A stretch of DNA of 64,000 nucleotides. Source: Euleptes europaea. Taxonomy: Eukaryota; Chordata; Lepidosauria; Squamata; Sphaerodactylidae. A program made the position numbers and the translations under genes. The DNA lies in the NCBI RefSeq assembly GCF_029931775.1, contig NC_079318.1, positions 79,271,614 to 79,335,613 of the forward strand, given 5' to 3'. Position 1 is the stretch's first letter. Each line of letters starts with the position of its first letter. Shown one piece after another: positions 59,719-64,000 of the stretch. The notes below the pieces were generated by a model that worked only from the letters and a program-made list of their open reading frames with translations, was not told the origin of the DNA and made no database searches.

Positions 59719-60233
59719 TTCGATCTCCAGCTAGTACCTGGAGGTTGAGAGAAAGTATAGTAAGGGCTCTATAAATGACATACAAACTCTTATTCTATAA
59801 GCCAGTGAATTTAGTGACAAAAGTGAAAAAATTACATACAATCTAATAAAGGAAACTTATGAAAATAACTATGAGTACATGTGGGGCAATACAATACAGT
59901 ACAAAAATACAAATATATATATTTTTTTGGCTTATCTCATTCAATAACTTATTAGTCTCTTAGAATTTTGTACTGTTCATATGCTTATTGTTCCCTCAGG
60001 AACCGGGAGAAAGATGATGGACGATAGGTGGAGAGGTACGCCGTCCGGATGCTTTGCGTTTTCACTACCCCGTGGGCAGCTTCATCAGCTCTCCTTTCAA
60101 TTGGAGTCAAAGCTCCTTTAAGATGGAAACAAAATAATAACAAATTTCTAAGCTTATTACTCTTTAAACTAGACACAGTCTATAGTACTCAATAAAGCAT
60201 ACAACATAATGTACCTGGAGGTTGGCAACCCTA
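59719..60233 (+). mobile_element. MITE right end interrupted by a Penelope-like segment
   Basis: MITE pieces 59719-59747 (GATCTCCAGCTAGTACCTGG) and 60211-60233 (to GGCAACCCTA). The 14-bp duplication GTACCTGGAGGTTG at 59734-59747 and 60211-60224 brackets the insert. The MITE's left part is missing where the CR1 copy begins. Confidence 0.7.
59748..60210 (-). mobile_element. Penelope-like element end with hammerhead-like core
   Basis: 463 bp. On the reverse strand CTGATGA (60082-60088) is followed by GCTGCCC-ACG-GGGTAGT, able to form a 7-bp stem with G-U pairs, then GAAA (60060-60063). One unpaired base follows CTGATGA, so the fit to an active hammerhead is imperfect. Its 14-bp target duplication fits target-primed insertion. 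Confidence 0.6.
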
Positions 60234-60234
60234 T

Positions 60235-60320
60235 GGCATGCATAATCAAAAGGAATCCTGGAAGCAGTTGGTGGGGGTGACTGCAGGGTGGGGGGTGGAT
60301 GTCCCTACATAAAAGGTCCT
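60235..60320. repeat. Single arm of the 41864-42150 fold-back element
   Basis: GGCATGCATAATCAAAAGGA and CAGTTGGTGGGGGTGACTGC match the right arm of that element. Confidence 0.65.
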
Positions 60321-60324
60321 AGAC

Positions 60325-60420
60325 TTCCTTGATGGTCTCCCATTCAAGTACTAACTATGGCCAACCCTGCTCGTCTTCCAAGCTGTGCTGAGATTGGGCT
60401 AGGGTGGGCTATCAGGCTGC
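60325..60420 (-). mobile_element. 5S-derived SINE head fragment
   Basis: The reverse strand reads AGCCCAATCTCAGCACAGCT, then AGCAGGGTTGGCCATAG. Confidence 0.6.
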
Positions 60421-60774
60421 TACTAAATGCAGAGCAGAAATACTTTAAATAAATAAAAACATTTGACCATGATTTATTAAAGCTGCCTGCCTTACATTTT
60501 GCCCCATAATTGGAGCACTACCTGGAACGTATGGTGAAATGAATGGGAATGCCTACTTATTAAAAAAATTGTTCACAATAAACATTAGATAACTGTTCCC
60601 ACAATATACAATTAGGAACAAGAAGTGAACCATGTACTAAACAATGCACCATGTGCAAAAATCAGGAGAGAGACAAAGAGTGACGGAGAACTTTTTCTCT
60701 GTTTCTTATGAAGTAGAATGTTGGGAGTAACCCCATGGAATATTTCTTCATACATCACATTATTCAGTCATGGG

Positions 60775-61021
60775 CAGGGATTCCCAAATCCAGGTGGGAC
60801 CTGCGGTTCCCCCAGAATTACAGCTTATCTCCAGACTACAGAGATCAGTTCCCCTAGAGAAAATGGATGCTTTGAAGGGTAGACTCTATGGCATTGTACC
60901 CCACCGAGGTCCCTGTCCTCCCCAGGATCCATCCCCAAATCTCCAGGAATTTCTCAACCTGGATCTGGCAACCCTACCCTCCCATCCTCCGCTGGTGGCC
61001 AGGGGAGATCTGGCAACCCTA
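60775..61021 (-). mobile_element. GTTGCC-family MITE, long (247 bp) form
   Basis: Flanking octamers GTCATGGG and GGCATGGG. Two GGCAACCCTA termini 45 bp apart on the right. Confidence 0.8.
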
Positions 61022-61062
61022 GGCATGGGATACACTGCCTCCAGATACAGTGGTTATCCCTT

Positions 61063-61462
61063 GCTTTGTGTGTGTTAAGTGCCGTCAAGTCGCTTCCGAC
61101 TCAAGGTGACCCTATGAATCAACGTCCTCCAAAATGTCCCATCTTTGACAGCCTTGATCAGGTCTTGCAAACTGAGGGCTGTGGCTTCCTTTATAGAGCC
61201 AATCCATCTCTTGTTGGGTCTTCCTCTTTTCCTGCTGCCCTCCACTCTTCCTAGCATGACTGTCTTTTCTAGTGACTCTTGCCTTCTCATAATGTGACCA
61301 AAATAAGATCGCCTCAGTCCAGGCTTGATTTGATCTATAACCCACTGATTTGTTTCTTTGGCAGTCCACGGTATCCGTAACACTCTCCTCCAACACCACA
61401 TTTCAAAGGAGTCTATTTTCTTCCTATCAGCTTTCTTCATTGTCCAGCTTTCACACCCATGG
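61063..61462 (-). mobile_element. BovB/RTE LINE 3' end
   Basis: An open frame on the reverse strand (61075-61440) encodes [39 protein letters not shown] and [13 protein letters not shown], the RTE/BovB C-terminal region, ending LDGT. It abuts a CR1 tail at 61462. Confidence 0.82.
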
Positions 61463-61690
61463 TGGCTTTAAAACAGGATTCGACAAATTCATGGAGGAAG
61501 AGGAGGAAATATTTTTTATCAGTGCCCTTTTTCAGAGGCAGCCTACCTCTGACTTCTGAATGCTAGGGAGGGCTGTTCCTTTCATGTCCGGCTTTACAGG
61601 GTCATCTGATTGGCCATTGTGGGGAACAGGATGCTGAACTAGATGGACCATTGGCCTGATCCAGCAGAACTCTTCTTATGTTCTTATAAA
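61462..61690 (+). mobile_element. CR1 LINE 3' end
   Basis: AAACAGGATTCGACAAATTC to CTTCTTATGTTCTTAT. Confidence 0.75.
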
Positions 61691-62076
61691 CTAATAACTA
61701 AAATTATCCATTAACTGGACTGAAGGGGGAAAGCCTGCTTTTTCCTGTCAACATCTTACCTCCTCTGAAGCTATGTTGACAGCCAGAGTTGCAATCTATA
61801 GTCCTCCATTTGTGAAAGTATTATTTTGTCCTTCTATATGCATGGCAAACAAGTAAACAGCATGATAGGCAACTGGGGTTTCCCCCCGTTATTCCAGTTG
61901 CAATCTTTTCTTCTTTCTCTCCCTTCTCTTCTTCCCAATCCCCCACTCCTGTAAACCCGCTATGGAATATTTCTGCTGCTTGCATGCAGCTGACCCTTCA
62001 CAATCCATTCCAGCAGGACTTTATACTTGTTCACCACCGGACACCATGCACTTTGGCCCGTGGCTCTGCTGCCAGG

Positions 62077-62142
62077 ATACCACACAGTGAAAATTGGGGG
62101 AGGGAAGAGATGCCACACAGAGAAAATTGGGGGAGGGACGTA
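62077..62142. repeat. Two-copy tandem of about 33 bp
   Basis: ACACAGTGAAAATTGGGGGA and ACACAGAGAAAATTGGGGGA follow each other. Confidence 0.8.
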
Positions 62143-62278
62143 ATATGCTCCACCAAGTCCCAAGCATATTTTTTCTTCTGTTTCTCTTTCTCCTCCTCCT
62201 CCTTTGTGGCAGTTCACATGCATGATGTTCCCTCACTTGAGTTTTACTGCATGATTTTAGCCTATCTATAGGATTGCC

Positions 62279-62477
62279 AACCTCCAGGTAGTAGCTGGAG
62301 ATCTCCCGCTATTACAACTGACCTCAAGCCGATAGAGATCAGTTCACCTGGAGAAAATGGCCGCTTTGGCAACTGGAGTCTATGGCATTGAAGTCCCTCC
62401 CCTCCCCAAGCCCCACCCTCCTCAGGCTCTGCCCCTAAAATCTCCAGGTATTTCCCAACCTGGAGCCAGCAACCCTA
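62279..62477 (-). mobile_element. GTTGCC-family MITE, 199 bp
   Basis: Flanking octamers CCTATCTA and CCAATCTA. Confidence 0.82.
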
Positions 62478-62485
62478 CCAATCTA

Positions 62486-63453
62486 GGATCACACAGCTGA
62501 GATGATGTTGCAGAAATAATGTGTGTTCCCCCCTTGTCAGGTGATGCTCACTGTTTTCCCATGCTGTACTGCACTGATTTCACAGCTTACCCTTGCATTG
62601 CAGATCCAGAAGACAGGGAGCATTGCTTAGTTGTCTATGGATTAATGGGACATGCTCCCACTCACCCATTCATCTTCACAATCACTGATAAAAGGAAGAC
62701 CTATCGGTGACCAGGGCCACAGTTAGGGAGGTGTTTTGGCTCTGCCCTATCAGTAGCGATAATCAGTGGTATTTCTTAGGACATCCTGGAGTACTCCCAA
62801 GGAAAGTTAATTCCTGATTCTGCAATGTGAATAATACACTCAGCTGCTTGCGTTGGAGATCAGAAAGAGCCTCACCTCTACCCCCTTATCCCTAGCAGCT
62901 CTGCCTTTTGCATTTCCCCACGCCTTGTGACACCCTCTGCCCAAACTGCTGTAACATTTTAACCAAGAGATCAGGTTTGAGTCTTAAATACCTTACCCAC
63001 AGAGTGATTCAGCGCCATCTGAGTTACCAGAGGACAACGAAAGAGGGGTGAAATACAGCTTCACTCTGACGTGTGCCTCTTTTTAGGGTGTCTCAGCAAA
63101 GGGTGCCATATTGGATAAGGGTTCTCTCACTTGGATTTATTGCTTACTTGGACAAAGGAATGAAAGGGGTATTTGTCCTGGAATCCAAGAAGATAACCCT
63201 ACCTCCGTGCATCTCCTTTAGAGGTTTCCTAGACCCTTGGAACTTCCCACTGACAAGGCCAGCCTCTGTTTTTTTGACAACTTCCAAGAGACATCTTGGT
63301 GTCAGTCCTCTTGTCTGACCAGTTATTGTTTTGATAGCTTGGCTTCTGGCTGTTGCAGGCAATTAGCATTAGCCGCAAGTAGTAGCGATATCATCCCTTT
63401 TGAGACTTCTTGAACAGAGGTACAATACTGACTGAATCTGCCAAGTTGGCACT
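62486..63453 (+). promoter_or_regulatory. Region upstream of the second SLC22 gene
   Basis: No repeat is recognised in the 970 bp before the start codon. No TATA box or clear factor site was identified; the promoter is inferred only from position. Confidence 0.3.
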
Positions 63454-63840
63454 ATGAGCTTTGCTGAGCTCTTGGAACATGTTGGCGGCATGGGGCGCTT
63501 CCAGATTGTCTATGTGACGTTCTTGGCCATCCCTGTGTTCATGATGGCCAGCCACAACATACTGCAGAACTTCACGGCAGCCACTCCTGAGCACCACTGC
63601 TTAGTTCACCATGATGCCATTCAGGAGAATCAAAGCCTTACCTATGAGGACCTTGTCCAAGCCTCCATCCCCATGGATGAGAGGCAACAGCGGGAGGAAT
63701 GTCTCCGTTTTGTCAGCGTCCAGTGGGGGCTCTTGAACCCGAATGCCAGCAATGTGAACAGGACTGAGATGAAAACAGAGATGTGCAATGACGGCTGGAC
63801 GTACAACCGAAGCATTTTCCCCAACACCATCGTCACAGAG
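63454..63840 (+). CDS. Second SLC22 organic anion transporter, coding exon 1 (rest outside the window)
   Basis: 129 residues, [20 protein letters not shown]...FPNTIVTE, ending at donor GTGAGA (phase 0) at the same place as exon 1 of the 32251 gene. TM1 lies at about 16-37. The loop has C49, C83, C111 and sequons N39, N59, N97, N102 and N118. About half or more of its residues match the upstream gene, and both share ASHNxLQNFTAA, the IPMD motif and NPN(A/S)S/T, so the two arose by tandem duplication. RSIFPNTIVTE resembles SLC22A20 and A6. The start is 7.9 kb after the stop codon of the first gene. Because the remaining exons are not visible, it could be intact or a pseudogene, but exon 1 and its donor are clean. 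Confidence 0.88.
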
Positions 63841-63872
63841 GTGAGACATCCAAATATTGCTTGGGTCTAGGC

Positions 63873-64000
63873 CAGTGATTCCCAAAGTCCGAAGTACTAC
63901 CCCCTGGGGGGCGGTGGGATTAGCTAGGGGGGCACTAAGAGGCAAGGGGGCAGCAGGGGGCACTAGAGGTGGCCTCTTCACCTATGTTGTTGTATAGGGT
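63873..64000 (+). mobile_element. hAT-type element, cut by the window edge
   Basis: It starts CAGTGATTCCCAAAGTCCG, a typical hAT terminus, then CCCCTGGGGGGCGGTGG. It lies 33 bp after exon 1 of the second SLC22 gene. Confidence 0.6.

Noticed and set aside
58772-59785. 337-aa frame as a possible host gene
   Set aside because: Clear CR1 reverse transcriptase with FADD motif, truncated and frame-shifted; a LINE remnant.
61075-61440. 121-aa frame as a possible host gene
   Set aside because: The WCWRRVLRIPWT and FGHIMRR motifs are the BovB/RTE C-terminus.

Overview
This is a vertebrate nuclear window, almost certainly from a squamate reptile. It has intron-split genes with GT/AG junctions. It carries Sauria-type tRNA SINEs, 5S-rRNA-derived SINEs, BovB, CR1 and L2-like LINE pieces, Penelope-like remnants and very many short hAT-type MITEs. 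Which squamate lineage cannot be decided from the sequence; a gecko-like genome is only a guess.

Three host genes are visible, all on the + strand. (1) OVOL1, a SNAG-domain C2H2 zinc-finger repressor, has coding exons at 1385-1484, 7797-7987, 9192-9378 and 10909-11210 (259 aa). A CpG-rich promoter lies upstream, and a 3' UTR of about 1.9 kb ends at an AATAAA at 13086. (2) A complete SLC22 organic anion transporter of the OAT1/OAT6 type has ten coding exons from 32251 to 55595 (561 aa), with a poly(A) signal at 55896. (3) The first coding exon of a second, tandem SLC22 paralogue lies at 63454-63840; the rest is beyond the window. The transporters would sit in the plasma membrane and exchange organic anions. 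OVOL1 is an unrelated nuclear neighbour.

Layout: 1-1700 CpG-rich promoter and exon 1; 1700-13100 rest of OVOL1; 13100-32200 about 19 kb of intergenic DNA made mostly of MITEs, SINEs, CR1 ends and one GC-rich minisatellite; 32251-55900 the SLC22 gene, whose introns hold most of the nested repeats; 55900-63450 intergenic DNA with a large CR1 copy (58052-59718); 63454 onward the second SLC22 gene.

The dominant non-genic signal is one MITE family with termini TAGGGTTGCC...GGCAACCCTA, typically 209 bp, with 8-bp target duplications. I count about 40 copies, some inside other MITEs, SINEs or LINEs, so the order of insertions can be read directly. Other notable structures are five long inverted repeats, four Penelope-like remnants carrying hammerhead-ribozyme-like cores, one solo LTR inside a MITE, and two GC-rich minisatellites inside DNA-transposon-like sequence. 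I found no wholly new gene system. The strongest leads are the nested repeats, the ribozyme-like cores and the tandem transporter pair.
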